The position numbers were made by a program, and so were the translations under genes. The notes under the pieces were generated by a model. It was given only the letters and a program-made list of their open reading frames with translations. It was not told where the DNA came from and did not search any database. Below are positions 1 through 25,900 of a stretch of 64,000 nt of DNA, one piece after another. Each line of letters opens with the position of its first letter. The stretch's first letter is position 1. Source of the stretch: Euleptes europaea (taxonomy: Eukaryota > Chordata > Lepidosauria > Squamata > Sphaerodactylidae); the NCBI RefSeq assembly GCF_029931775.1, contig NC_079332.1, positions 3,298,501 through 3,362,500 of the forward strand, in the 5' to 3' direction.

Positions 1-15282
<15,282 letters not shown>

Positions 15283-15747
15283 CTTGGCTGCCCCCCGCAC
15301 CCGCCGCCGCGCGCGGGATGCACCTGCCGCGCAGACCGGAGGGATGCAGGGAGGGAGGGATGCAAGGATGGATGCAGGGATGGATGGGGAGGAGGAGGAG
15401 GAGGAGGAAGATGCCGCTCGGCTCTGCCCACCCTCGGCTCGCCCTGCGCCCCTGGCCACTCCCGGCGCGCGCTCTCGCCCTCCCTCCGCCCCGGCGCGCA
15501 CAGGCGCACCAGCGCCACCGAAGGCTCTTTGCCCGGAGGGCTGCCAGGAGGGGAGGAGGGGGATCCCAGCAGGCGGGGTGGGAAGGGTCAAAACGGCCCT
15601 CTCCCTTGGGCAGGATGCTGTCAACCGGGGTGGGGTGGGGTACCTGCGTTAGAAAAACCCAGATCCCCAGCGGCGTCTCCCAGATTGGCAACGCTTATTG
15701 CAATACGAGCTGAATATGGATTTTTACCATTTTTACAATTTTTGCAA

Positions 15748-16490
15748 TATTTTACATATTTTGTTTATGTCCTATCGGTTGTATGTTGCTTGTATTTTTT
15801 TTGTTCAATGAAATTTTTTTAAAAAATTGCCAAAAGCACCTATAAAAAAGAAGAAGAGGAGGAGTTGGTTTTTATATGCCGACTTTCACTACCACTTAAG
15901 GGAGACTCAAACCGGCTTACAATCACCTTCCCTTCCTTTCCCCACAACAGACACCCTGGGAGATAGTAGAAAAGAGCAAGAGTCCAGTAGCACCTTAAAG
16001 ACTAACAAAAATATTTTTCTGGCAGGGTATGAGCTTTCGTGAGCCACAGCTCACTTCTTCAGATACCTGTGAGATAGGTGGGGCTGAGAGAGGTCTAATA
16101 AAAACTCCGTTTTTATTATATTTTACATATTTTGTTTATGTCATATCGGTTGTATGTTGCTTGTATTTTTTGTTCAATGAAATTAAAAAAAAAACAATTG
16201 CCAAAAGCACCTATAAAAGAAGAAGAAGAAGAGTTGGTTTTTATATGCCGACTTTCACTACCACTTAAGGGAGACTCAAACCGGCTTACAATCACCTTCC
16301 CTTCCCCTCCCCACAACAGACACCCTGGGAGATAGTAGAAAAGAGCAAGAGTCCAGTAGCACCTTAAAGACTAACAAAAATATTTTTCTGGCAGGATATG
16401 AGCTTTCGTGAGCCACAGCTCACTTCTTCAGATACCTGTGAGATAGGTGGGGCTGAGAGAGGTCTAAGAGCTGTGACTAGCCAAGGTCAT
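15748..16490. repeat. 371-bp tandem duplication of a SINE carrying a ribozyme-bearing insert
   Basis: Two copies (about 15748-16118 and 16119-16490) each hold the 3' part of a family A SINE interrupted by a roughly 105-bp Penelope-type end. The insert is flanked by a repeat of about 11 bases ending GAGATAG. Minus-strand hammerhead-like cores lie at 16035-16062 and 16404-16431 (boxes CTGAAGA and GAAA around GTGAGC/GCTCAC). Confidence 0.85.
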
Positions 16491-16790
16491 CCAGCTGGCT
16501 TCCCCTGGAGAAAATGGCTGCTTTGGAGGGTGGACTCTGTGGCATCGTACCCCACTGGGCTCCCTGCCCTCCTCAGGCTCCACTCCAAAAATCTCCAATA
16601 ATTTCCCAGCCCAGAGCTGGCAGCCCATGGATGGAGTTATTATCCAGATTGGGAAGCATCTATACAAGCATGTCTGTTGGCACTAAATGGATGGCGCTGA
16701 TGTGGCGTAGCCCTTTAAAAAACACAAATACGACTATAAAATGTAGAATTATTAAATGCCATAATACCCACTCACTCAAAACTCCATTGA

Positions 16791-19700
16791 TTAATGCTGC
16801 ATGAAAGAGACAATATGTGGCCTGCTTTGGGAAACATCACTGGCATATGGAAACTGCTTGTACTCTGTTACTGGCATGAGCCAACTGTCCCAGACTCTGC
16901 CATCCATCTAGTGTCAACAGAGGCAGGAAAAGCAGGTTAAAAGTGTTTTAAGTTAGTAAAGAAATATCAGTGTGCTGGACAGCTCCTTGGAATCCCCAGC
17001 AAAAGGACTAGAAGACCCAGAAAAGAAATCTAGACATTAGGAAGAATTTTCTAACAGTGTGGTTCCTCAGTGGAACAGGCTTCCTCAGGAGGTGGTGAGC
17101 TCTCCTTCCCTGGAGGTTTTCAAGCAGAGGCTAGATGGCTATCTGTCAGCAATGCTGATTTGATTAACATAGGCAGTTCATGAGACGGAGGGCATCTTGG
17201 CCATCTTCTGGGCACTGGGTGTGTGTGGGGGAGGTAGTTGTAAATTTCCTGCATTATGCAGGGGGTTGGACTAGATGACCCTGGTGGTCCCTTCCAACTC
17301 TATGATTCTATGAAATGGAATTCATTGAAAGATTAACTCCATTTTTCAATCATATGAAAATTAACAAGGATGACAATGTCAAATTGGAAATAATATGCAT
17401 GTTCTAGAAAGGAGAATAAAAGTGTCATAGAGCATATTCTTGGTCATTACATTCACTTGGGGTCCAAGGATTTCTTTTGCCATGGTGGCACAAAAAGGAA
17501 GCTTGGCTTGGGGAAGGGCAAATTGGAGGGGGGATCTTGGAGGGATGAAGCACATGCCCCCATATAATTCCCCCCCATAACTCCCCACTTCTTCCACTTC
17601 TCAGTTCCCAAACATGTACATACCAAGATTATATGCCATTCTTCACCTGCACACTCCTCTTTTTAAAAGCATTTGTTATCTCAAATTCTAAGCATTAATA
17701 GAAGTGAAAGTTGCATTAGCTGGGATCGATGAATATGAAAGCAAAAATTGCTTTGTACGCAGATTTGTTACTTACTTGACCTTTGTCATACCTCTTTATA
17801 ATCCGACTCATCTTTTCCCAGCGGAGCACAGTCTGTGATGATCTGGTCTTTTCAACAAAAGACTTGGTGCACAGACTTATATTCTCCCCATCCAGGTTTT
17901 CTGCCTGAAGTTAAATATTTTTTTAAATGTTGATGTTTATAAATAATTTAGAATTTATGGTTTGGGTTACATTAAGCAGACTGGAGTTGGGTGCTGACAG
18001 CTACCAGTCAAGTTTTTTTCAAATATAAATTTCCTGCCTATTTCTAGAAGAAATGTATCCTGCTTTGCATACATAGTGCATCTCTCCTGAGTGTATTTCA
18101 GGAATAAATTAACCGTTTCAGGAGTTGGAGAGCAATCCTAAGTAGCTCTATTCAGTATCCTATTCAAATCTATTCAGTGAGGCTAACTCCCAGGAAAGCA
18201 TCCTTAGGATTGAACTGTTAAGTCTGGCTCAGAGAACAAGCTGTGATCCACCATGCCCTGGGTTCAAGTCATGCCTTGAATTCGCTTTAGTAGCCTTAGA
18301 CATGCAGGGCACATATAAAGACTGTAGCAAGAGAATATACTTGAAGAACTGAACGTTTTAAACGTCTAGACTAAGTGTGAAGAATTCCAATGGTTACAGG
18401 CCAGCATAGGTAAGATCCAGCACCTACACTGAGGTCCCTGTCCTCCCCAGACTCCACCTCCAAATCTGCAGGAATTCTCCAACCCAGAGCTGGCAATCCT
18501 ACCTGCCATCCCCTGCCACTGGCAGGGGAGGGGGACAACTGGCAACCCTAGCCTAGATACATGTTCCTCATTTGTATAAGCAGCAGAAAAAAAATGGAGA
18601 GTGAAGGAATGAGCACAGATCTGCTGAGAGATTCTTGGTGCTTGCTCTGGGAAGAGCTAGAGATGAAATGGTCCGTATGTCAAGAGACCATGTAATATGA
18701 TCCATTCCTGCATTCCCCCCACCCCCCCACGCTAATGGCTAATCAATGAAGCATTAGGAAGATCTGGGAAGATAGAAGTAATGTGAGTGTTTGTGTTCAA
18801 AGGAAGGAGAGAGGAATGAGAGGCAGCCAAGCCTGCGAGAAACCTCCAGGGAGGCCTTTGGGTTGCTCATGATAGAGCTATAAAAGACATATTTTATTCC
18901 ACGCCTGTGGATGAATCCGTGGAGATATCTGCAGAATTGATAGGCAAAGGTTGATTTTCTAGCTATCGCAATGTTTGTCAAATGGCTCGGTTTCCAAGGA
19001 AAGGCTTAGTTTTCATTTGTGTTGCTCTTCCAAAACTGCCACGGTAAACAAACGCATAAAATATATAAAACAAATAACGTGCATTAAAGAAAGCAAACCA
19101 AAGAATGTAAACTACCACATCTCTGGCAGGATTAAAGAAGAAGAAGAGTTGGTTTTTATATGCCGACTTTCTCTACCACTTAAGGGAGACTCAAACCAGC
19201 TTACAATCACCTTCCCCTCCTCACAACAGACACTCTGTGAGGTAGATGGGGCTTAGAGAGCTGTGACTAGCCCAAGGTCACCCAACTGGCTTCGTGTGTA
19301 GGAGTGGGGAAACCAGCCCGGTTCACCAGATTAGCCTCCGCTGCTCATGTGGAGGAGTGAGGAATCAAACCCGGTTCTCCAGATCAGACTCCACCGCTCC
19401 AAACCACCACTCTTAACCACTACATCACGCTGGCTCTCTGCTTGGGAGGGTTTATTACAGAGACCTTTCCTTGACCTTTATTTTCTAGAACGCCACAGAG
19501 TATGCTCTTCCTAGTCTATTATTCCAGGAACTCCCCTGGGAGAGCATCAATAAAGCCAAGGATACCACATACAACCATTACAAGAGATTTCCATGCCAAT
19601 ATTGCATTATTACTGAAACGCAGACAGCAGTACTGTAGCAATTAAGCTCCCAAAGCAATTTCATGTTCTGTTTGCTTATTCTGTTCTTCCCTGTATGTTT

Positions 19701-20879
19701 TTGAGTGAACTAACTTTCTCACGGAAGATAAATGTGTGGAGAGGACAGATAACACACCCTGCTTGGTCTAAGATGAAAACCAGACCAATTTTCTATCCCA
19801 GATGATGGCCAATATTGAAAGCTAATGAAAAATCATAGACCAGCACAAGAGTGGGGAAGGGGTGTGGCTCAGTGGTAGAGCATCTGCTTGGCATGCAGAA
19901 GGTCCCTGGTTCAATCCCCGGCATCTCCAGTTAAAGGGATTAGGTGAGGAGGTGATGTGAAAGACCTCAGCCTGAGACCCTGGAGAGTTGCTGCCGATCT
20001 GAGTCAATACTGACTTTGATGGACCGAGGGTCTGGTTCAGTATAAGGCAGCTTCATGTGTAAACCACAATTAAGAAGAAAAAGAAGAGTTGGTTGCCCAG
20101 GAGCCTTTTACAACAGAAGCACCATTTAAGCACCATTTTCCTGATTTCCCATCATTTTTTTATGCTGTTCCTTCCTGCCAAGTGTTGCTTCTGTCATAGC
20201 CCTGGGATCTTCCTCTCTCTCAATCACTGAAGCCCAGAGACACAGAGCATGAGTCATCAGGCTGGGATGAAACAGCAAGATGCTGGCAGCATCCGTTTCC
20301 CAAAAGCTGCCTTGCAGTGGTCATGGAGAACTCCAGTGATTAAAAAATTAAAATAAAATAAAGAGGTGATTGTGGTAAATGTGTGGATGAGCAAGTTCTT
20401 TCAGTCACAGAAGTGTCTTGGGCTTTTCAGTGTAGAAAAAAGATATCTAAGGAGGGATATGATTAGGGTTGCCAGGTCCCTCTTCGCCATCAGCAGGAGG
20501 TTTTGGGGTGGAGCCTGAGGAGGGATGGGGTTGGGGGAGGGACTTCAATGCCATAGAGTCCAATGGCCATTTTCTCCAGGTGAAGTGATCTCTATCGGCT
20601 GGAGATATGTTGGCAACCCCAAACCTACTTGAAGATATATCTATATCAACATAATGTATCCTTACCATCCTTCCATAAAATATATATCCCATCTCTTCAT
20701 CAAATGCTCAAGGCACTCAGCCCAATAGAACAATAAACATATCCATTATTACATATTCCCCCTCCCTCCACGGCAGCATTCGTGGTTCTCCCCCGTCCAT
20801 TTTAGCATCACATTAACCCTATGAGGTAGCTTACCTTGAAAGAGAATGAGGGTTGCAAGGTCTCCCAGTTGAACTTCAT
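16791..20879 (-). CDS. Candidate small three-exon gene, unrecognised protein (~96 aa)
   Basis: Three exon-like segments on the minus strand join in phase 0. The first, 20835-20879, encodes MKFNWETLQPSFSFK; its ATG is preceded by a TTAG acceptor two bases away and followed by a GTAAGC donor. The second, 17776-17904, has 43 open codons beginning AENLDGENIS and ending SRIIKRYDKGQ, with a TTCAG acceptor and GTAAGT donor. The third, 16791-16907, has 38 codons beginning MDGRVWDSWL and ending in TAA after FMQH, with a CACTAG acceptor. The segments fall between repeats rather than in them. The hydrophilic, Trp/Tyr/Lys-rich protein resembles no family I can name; small ciliary microtubule inner proteins have a similar look, but that is only an impression. 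The acceptor before the ATG implies an upstream noncoding exon. It lies head-to-head with the MFSD1-like gene. Chance exons are possible, so this is a prediction. Confidence 0.4.
17026..17315 (+). repeat. CR1 LINE 3' end
   Basis: Truncated CR1 copy from AAATCTAGACATTAGGAAG to CTATGATTCTATGA. It lies inside the larger intron of the candidate three-exon gene. Confidence 0.85.
17776..17904 (-). CDS. Strongest exon of the candidate gene (43 codons)
   Basis: The exon is 129 bases long, open in one frame only, and symmetric (phase 0/0). It is bounded by a T/A-rich tract ending TTAACTTCAG and a consensus GTAAGT donor. The encoded segment includes KTRSSQTVLRWEKMSRI. It lies in unique sequence between a CR1 fragment and a short old repeat. 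Confidence 0.5.
19135..19438 (-). repeat. tRNA-derived SINE, family A
   Basis: Full-length copy with the tail GTTGGTTTTTATATGCCG on plus and the tRNA head ending near CACGCTGGCTCTC. Confidence 0.85.
19853..20062 (+). repeat. tRNA-derived SINE, family B
   Basis: Full copy in plus orientation: tRNA head GTGGCTCAGTGGTAGAGC and B box GGTTCAATCCC, ending TAAGGCAGCTTCATGTGT. Confidence 0.9.
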
Positions 20880-21156
20880 GGCTAAGTGGAAAATGTAAAT
20901 AGCAGCACAAGCAGATAAAGATGAGGGACAGCTACATGCATCCAGCCCATGAAAGCTAATGATGGGATAAAAATTTGTTAGTTTTCAAGGTGCTGCTTGA
21001 CTTCTACTTACTCAAGTCTTTACAAGTATTAACTAGCTCAGCGAAGCCATGAAAACGGCATTATCACCAGTTATGGCTAACATGAAAGGTCTCTGTACAT
21101 TACATTTGACTTTTACTTTACTATATTTCACTGTGCAGGAGGAAAGGCGGCATGCT

Positions 21157-21341
21157 ATAACCGGATCTCGTCAGATCTGGGAAGCTAAGCAGTGTTGGTG
21201 CTAGGATGGGGGAGGCCACCAAATAAGGCTCTGCAGAGGAAGGCAAGGGCAAACCACCTCTGCTCCTCACTTGCCTTGAAAGCCCCTTGCTGGGGGCTTG
21301 CTGAGACTTGACAACTCTTCACACACACACACACACACAAA
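21157..21341 (+). repeat. 5S-Sauria-type SINE, diverged
   Basis: The 5S-derived part GGATCTCGTCAGATCTGGGA and GAAGCTAAGCAG are followed by the GAGACTTGACAACTCTTC tail and a CA run. Confidence 0.8.
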
Positions 21342-21816
21342 ACAGGGTGGAGCGTGACCGCCACCTCCTGGTCACAACCAGCTGCAGCCTCCCTGTAGAC
21401 TCTCCAGCCTCCCCCTCTGAAGAAGTGAGCTCTGGCATCTGCGAATACTTGCTAGGCTTTAGAGGTGTACCCCAAAATGCCTGTTTTTTTGTTTTTGGCT
21501 GCACTGACTAACACAGCCATCCCACCCAGTTTATTTGGCAATATCAGTTCCTCTCTCTAGTGTGTGTATCTCTAGTGCCGTCAAGTTCTTTTCCGATTTA
21601 TGACGACCTTGTGAATTAACATTACTTTCAGTAATTTTAAGATGGCAAGCCTATTTTATATTTTATTAGTATTTTATATTTTTATTAATACCAGATTTTT
21701 CATCAGCTTTTGTAACTTGTATCAGTTTTACAGTCTTATTAGTTAGACAATTTGATGTACTAACTTCTGGCTAGTCAAATAGACCTTATAGCTTATTTGG
21801 ACTGCATTATATGTCT

Positions 21817-22256
21817 AGGGTTGCCAGGTCTTTCTTCACCACCGGGTGGGAGGTTTTTGGGGCGGAGCCTGAGGAGGGCGGGGTTTGGGGAGGGGAGGGG
21901 CTTCAATGCCGCAGCGTCCAATGGCCAAAGCGGCCCTTTTCTCCAGGGGAACCGATCTCCGTCGGCTGGAGATCTGTTGTAATAACAGGAGATCTCCAGC
22001 CAATACCTGGAGGTTACAAGCAAGATGTGCACTGAGATAATGCTGTGGAAAAATCCTATGTAGGAAATTTACTTTCAGTACACAGCCATTAATAAAATTA
22101 ATGACACTAAGCGAGTTATTGCAATATTATATTATTCTGTTATTATAGAATATTGCAATAACACCCTTAGTGTCATTAATTTTATTAGTGGCTGTGTACT
22201 GAAAGTAAATTTCCTACATAGGGTTTTTCCACAATACCTGGAGGTTGGCAACCCTA
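21817..22256. mobile_element. Inverted-terminus DNA element split by a foldback insertion
   Basis: The outer element runs from CTAGGGTTGCCAGG to TTGGCAACCCTAG and is flanked by ATATGT on both sides, a likely 6-bp target duplication. It is interrupted by the foldback insert at 22016-22231. Length without the insert is about 210 bp. Confidence 0.7.
22016..22231. repeat. Foldback insert with 85-bp arms and a 15-bp flanking duplication
   Basis: Arms 22044-22128 and 22149-22233 are about 95% complementary around a 20-base AT-rich loop (axis 22138.5). The sequence CAATACCTGGAGGTT occurs at 22001-22015 and again at 22232-22246, so it looks like a target-site duplication of the insertion. Confidence 0.75.
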
Positions 22257-22559
22257 GATATGTGGCAACCCACTACATGCATCTGGGGAAGCTGATGGAT
22301 GCAAAAAGCCACCCCGCTCTTTGGCCAGATTCAACCAAGAATGGAGACACGGACAGATTTAAAAACAAAATACCACATTGGGCTAAATACTTGGTTTTAG
22401 GTGTAAAGAAAGGAAAAGGAGGAGTCCAGCAGCAGCCTCCGCCCTGCCTGCAATCCGGCCTCTTTTTCCTCTCAGGTGAGGGGGGGGGAAACACACCTGG
22501 CCGCCTCATTTGGCTCCTCAGAAACGCCTCAGGTGAGGCCGGAAGAGACCAACCTGGGG

Positions 22560-22930
22560 CTGAGTGACAGGTACGGAGGCGGGGCTTAGGCCAAAAGGGC
22601 GGGAGAAAGGGGGAGGAGAAAAGAGTCCCCTGACTCACCCGGGGGGCGTGGCTTCGTTCGCCGCGATTGGGCGGCGCGAGGCCGTGGGCGGGGCCGAGGG
22701 ACAAAGGGGAGCGGGCGAGTGGGCGGGGCCGAGCGTCTGGCGGCGCCAGGCCCCGGGGGGCGTGGCCAGAGGGAAGTGGGCGGGGACTGAAGGCGTTCGT
22801 CGAGGAGCCATGGCCGGAGCGGCGGCCGAGAAAGGTGAGCCGGCCTGTCACATGACTACCGGGCCGTCGCCGTCACGTGACCGCCCCCGCTAGTCCCCAC
22901 GTGCTACTTTCCCCCGGGGCTTCATTGCCC
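22560..22930 (+). promoter_or_regulatory. CpG island promoter of the MFSD1-like gene
   Basis: About 370 bases are rich in CpG and GC boxes (GGGCGGGG at about 22690, 22722 and 22778), with an inverted CCAAT box (GATTGG, about 22663). There is no TATA box. The ATG at 22810 has a strong Kozak context (GAGCCATGG). Just downstream in intron 1 are E-box sites, listed separately. Confidence 0.8.
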
Positions 22931-25900
22931 GGGTCAGGCTTTTGCTCTCCCCCCCTCCCAAGCCCCCTTGCTCCAGCTGCGTCAAGGACTTTGTAGGGGG
23001 GGGGTCTTTGCAAGGGTTGCCAACCTCCGGGTGGGGGCTGGAGATCTCCCGGAATTGCAACGGGTCAGCAAGCTACACCCATCATAGAGTAGGAAGGGGA
23101 CCACCAGGGTCATCTAGTCCAACCCTCTGCACGATGCAGGAAATTTACAGCCACCTCCCCACCCCCACACCCCCAGTGCCCAGAAGATGGCCCCCCATGA
23201 ACTGCCCAAGTTTATAGATAATTCCCAGTGGGTAGCCGTGTAAGTCTGTTTGCAGTAGTAGAAAAGGGCAAGAGTCCAGTAGCACCTTAAAGACTAACCA
23301 AAATATTTTCTGGTAAGGTATGAGCTTTCGTGAGCGGGATACCGTGGCGGTAGGGTATGAGCTTTCTGGTAGGGTATGAGCTTTCGTCCAATCAGCATGT
23401 AAAAGCTCCCCCCACTTCAGTTGCACATGTGTACCACACTGTTTTGTGGTCATCAACGCCTTCCTTTTGCAGCCTACTACAGGTTCCTGGTACTTTTCTT
23501 CAATTGCCTCCTGACCTTTGGTTCCTACTTCTGCTTCGACATCCCCAGTGTCTTGCAAGAACAGTTCCAAGGGGTAAGTGTTTGGCTGGGAACTGGCCAC
23601 CCGATCAAGCTGAAGCAGAAAAGCATCGTGGAAATATTACCGACTACAACAGGATTGCAATCCACTGGATTAGTGGAACAGAAGTTTTTCTGACCATAAA
23701 TCTTTTTCAAGCTCTTGCTAACTCATCCTATAGACCAGTGGTAGCACACTCCACAGCCCACGATAGCCACGTTCGTAACTGCCATCAACCAAAAGAGCCA
23801 CGTATACTTCCATCCCTGGTATGAGGCCTGCTCCTTAGAGAAGCTCACAGCTTGTCCATTTCTCTGGCTATTTCAGCGGGGGGTGGGGCGTTGCCTGCCC
23901 CTTTCTGAAAGATGGGGCAGGTGCCGCATTGGAGAATAGAGCTCAGAAGAGCTGCAAGTGGCTCCTGAGCTACTGAGTAGCATTGTTGTAGACAGTTGCT
24001 TCTCCATAGGCCTTCCGGCAAACTCTTGTTTTGGAAGGCCTTTGTTAGTTACATCTGTCCCTGTGTGTTCCTTTACTTTAAAATGCTTCTACCTCCTGCC
24101 TTTTTACTGCCGAGCGGGATACCATGGCGGCTTATGACTTAAGTTGCACCCTACAATGATTTTTAAAAAACCAACACCTTAGCAGACATACCCCAATCTC
24201 CAACAGGACAGCTCTCAGTCCTGTGTCCAGGCAGAGGTTATTCTCAAGGTGTCCACAGGAAAGGATGAAGGTTGAGCGGCTGGTCTTCCTTAGCCCTGGC
24301 TGGAAAAGATTTACTGCTCTGTTCGGCATCTGACTGATTCCCCTTGAAACCAGAGCGATGCACTAGATAAGTCTGATCTGACATAGCGGTTCTTATTGAA
24401 CATCACAAAGGGGGTTGGAGTGTCTCGCCGTAGGCAATTTAATTGATTTCAGTTTGGGCGCTGAATCTATTCTGCTCCACTTATTGACTGCTTCCGTATT
24501 GGTGCCAATATTTATTTAACTTAGTTTCTCCCCAAGAGGGACCCAAAGAGGTTTACATACTTCTCCTTTCTTCCATTTTATCCTTACAACAGCCCAGTGA
24601 GGTAGGTTAGAGGCTGAGAAAATGTGACTGTCCCCAAAGTCACCCAGCAAGCTTCCATGTGGCCGAGCAGGGATTCAGACTTGGATCTCTCAGATCCTGG
24701 TCTGACACACTAACCAATACACCACACTGGGTCTCCGATATAAGAAGCCAACTGGTTGTCCTTTCATCCGAGGATGTCTTGTTTTGTACAGTGATATTAA
24801 AAATGTATAGTGATATTAAAAACGCATAGTTAAATTGTGGAACTCCCTGCCCCAGGATGTGGTGATGGCTCAAGATGGTGGCATAACAGGGCCCTGCAAC
24901 CTGGAGCAAACAGGTAAATGGGCAACTTGGCTTGGATGAATCGGGACACCTGCCAGCCGGGCTCTTGTTCACTGCTGCCGCTCGTACCTTTTCTGTTTCG
25001 TCTCGTGGTCTAGAACCTGACCTGTCCAAACGGAACACACCCAAATGGCACGGAACGGAATGGAACAGCCGGCTGCGTGGAAGGGCTGGGGATGACTCCT
25101 GAAGAATACAACCTTCTGTACGCCATCTATGCCTGGACGTGAGTGTCTTCCTCTTTTGCAGCTTTATTGATGGAGAAATAAGGAATCGTGAACTGGTATT
25201 TGATCCAGAAGATGCTGGTGGTTAACAAAGCATCTTTGGTGGTTAACAAAGCATCCTTGTTGGTTAACAAAGCATCTTTGTTAACATATCTTGACTCTGT
25301 TTAAAAAAAAGAGAAGGTTACTTGAAGAATGATCTTTTATTGTATGTTGGCACTCTGGTTGCAATACAAAGTAAATAGCTTTGGAGTCATATCTATTATT
25401 TTCTTCTCGTAAACCAAAAAAAAGATAAGGTAGTGTTTTTTTGAAGGAGAGAAAAAAATTATCCTGTGTTTTTCCTTCTGTTCTCTGTAGCAATGCATTG
25501 GTGGTGATCGGGGCTGGCTTCCTGATTGACAAACTGGGAAATCGCTGTAAGTTCTAAAGACTTAAACTGGAGTTCACCCCAAACGGTTCTGTCTTCATGC
25601 GACATGGTGACCCTCCTTTGACCTTCTGCCATAGCCCCATGCCCCATGTCTTTCCTAAACCATCAGGCCCTGGAATGCATTGAGAAGCCCCAAGACGCAA
25701 GGGGGGGTCAAGCAAAGTTTGAATTTTGAATTCCAGAAAGAGGTAGGGTTGACCATAATGGCAGAAATGAATTTGCTACGGAACCTTGTGAAATCCCATA
25801 GGCCATGGGGCAAAGCAGAGGTCTCCCAGCATCACACTCTGAAACCCTCAAGGTAGGACCAGAACCACCGCAAAACAGTGCCTTCCGGCCCTGAAAGACA

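Noticed and set aside
17379-17597. Minus-strand 72-codon open frame as a further exon of the candidate gene
   Set aside because: Gly/Pro-rich low-complexity start, and no acceptor in phase with the preceding exon; the 16791-16907 segment fits better.
18754-18981. Minus-strand open frame starting MTNIAIARKS, or an internal start MSNPKASLEVS
   Set aside because: No convincing donor follows and the frame does not join the neighbouring candidate exons in a supported way.
22001-22246. Telomere- or centromere-type palindrome
   Set aside because: The exact flanking duplication and single occurrence point to an inserted foldback element instead.
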